From positions 1 through 5,242 of the forward strand of contig CAJPTO010000217.1 of assembly GCA_905373605.1 (NCBI GenBank): a DNA stretch of 5,242 bases, read 5' to 3'. The translations under genes and the position numbers were made by a program. Of the stretch, positions 4,672 to 5,242 are shown one piece after another. Each line of letters starts with the position of its first letter. Position 1 is the stretch's first letter. The DNA comes from an uncultured Prevotella sp. GTDB taxonomy: Bacteria; Bacteroidota; Bacteroidia; Bacteroidales; Bacteroidaceae. The notes under the pieces were generated by a model, which worked only from the letters and a program-made list of their open reading frames with translations, was not told where the DNA came from and ran no database searches.

Positions 4672-5242
4672 ATGAAAATAGCACTCATCGTGGCAATGGA
4701 TAAGGAGTTCGCACAGCTGCGTTCGCTGCTCGAGAACGAAAAGACGGAGCGGCATAACAACCTCACTTTCGTTACGGGAAGCATCGCCCACAACGACCTT
4801 GTGCTGCTGCAATGCGGCATAGGAAAGGTGAACAGCACCATCGGCACCGTTGAAACGATTACCCGTTATGCACCCCAACTGGTGGTTTCTACGGGGGTTG
4901 CCGGTGGAGCCGATGTGGAAATGACCCCCCTGGACGTGGTTGTTGGCACGCAATATGCCTACCACGACTTGTATTGTGGCACGGATGTGGCCTACGGACA
5001 ACTGCCCGGGCTGCCCCCACGCTTTGACGCTGCCCCCGAAATGGTGCGCCGCGCGCTGGACATCAGGGGCGAAACGCCCATACACGAGGGGCTTATCGTT
5101 AGCGGAGATTGGTTTGTTGACAGCAAGGAGAAGATGGAAAGCATACTGCAACACTTCCCCCAAGCCAAGGCCGTAGACATGGAAAGCTGCTCCATTGCCC
5201 ACACCTGCCACCGCTATGGCACGCCTTTCGTCAGCTTCCGCA
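4672..5242 (+). CDS. mtnN: 5'-methylthioadenosine/S-adenosylhomocysteine nucleosidase, C-terminus cut off
   Basis: This cytoplasmic enzyme hydrolyses methylthioadenosine and S-adenosylhomocysteine to adenine plus the thioribose or ribosyl-homocysteine product. It feeds methionine salvage and, where LuxS is present, autoinducer-2 synthesis. The frame is open from ATG 4672 to the edge (190 residues; the E. coli enzyme has about 232). Family landmarks in order are Glu12 in VAMDKEF (catalytic Glu12 in E. coli numbering), CGIGKVN (48-54), STGVAGG (73-79), YHD (97-99), YGQLPG (108-113), GLIVSGDWF (140-148) and AVDMES (167-172), with Met170 and Glu171 expected to bind the ribose. Asp169 stands where E. 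coli has Glu, an ordinary variation. The catalytic Asp of the following SD motif lies beyond the window. It has its own -7 element and is probably transcribed separately from the paralogue array. In Porphyromonas gingivalis the homologue is adjacent to luxS; whether that holds here cannot be seen. Confidence 0.96.
   Translation, partial: MKIALIVAMDKEFAQLRSLLENEKTERHNNLTFVTGSIAHNDLVLLQCGIGKVNSTIGTVETITRYAPQLVVSTGVAGGADVEMTPLDVVVGTQYAYHDLYCGTDVAYGQLPGLPPRFDAAPEMVRRALDIRGETPIHEGLIVSGDWFVDSKEKMESILQHFPQAKAVDMESCSIAHTCHRYGTPFVSFR

Overview
The window looks like chromosomal DNA from a member of the Bacteroidales, most likely a Prevotella-like organism. Three things suggest this. Two start-proximal promoters carry the Bacteroidetes -7 motif TAnnTTTG, in the shared 12-mer CGTAACTTTGCA. 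The start codons lack Shine-Dalgarno sequences. The proteins are of Bacteroidales type: a secreted GH13 amylase, a TonB-family protein with an N-terminal Cys-rich domain, and exported orphans. The genus is an inference from resemblance, since no marker gene is present.

Layout: positions 1-1245 (minus strand) hold the N-terminal 415 residues of a secreted alpha-amylase that runs off the left edge. A divergent intergenic region (1246-1527) holds three 8-bp palindromes, an A/T-rich inverted repeat and a good promoter for the rightward gene. Next is a 196-residue exported protein of unknown function (1528-2118). Three tandem plus-strand paralogues follow (2237-3130, 3285-3842, 3920-4402). They share an ~83-residue N-terminal module made of a CX5CX3CX2C cysteine cluster, an amphipathic stretch and one hydrophobic segment. 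Their C-terminal parts differ completely: the first ends in a TonB C-terminal domain, the other two in short charged tails with strongly basic stretches. The last gene (4672 to the right edge) has its own promoter and encodes 5'-methylthioadenosine/S-adenosylhomocysteine nucleosidase, cut off at residue 190.

The amylase and the nucleosidase are ordinary, well-recognised enzymes. The part that deserves attention is the three-gene paralogue array. A putative cytoplasmic metal- or redox-binding module is joined through a membrane segment to exchangeable periplasmic parts, only one of which is a TonB domain. The two short members share a 128-bp stretch with no nucleotide difference, which points to very recent duplication or gene conversion. 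A link between this array and energy transduction is inference. No CRISPR array, tRNA, rRNA or insertion sequence was seen.
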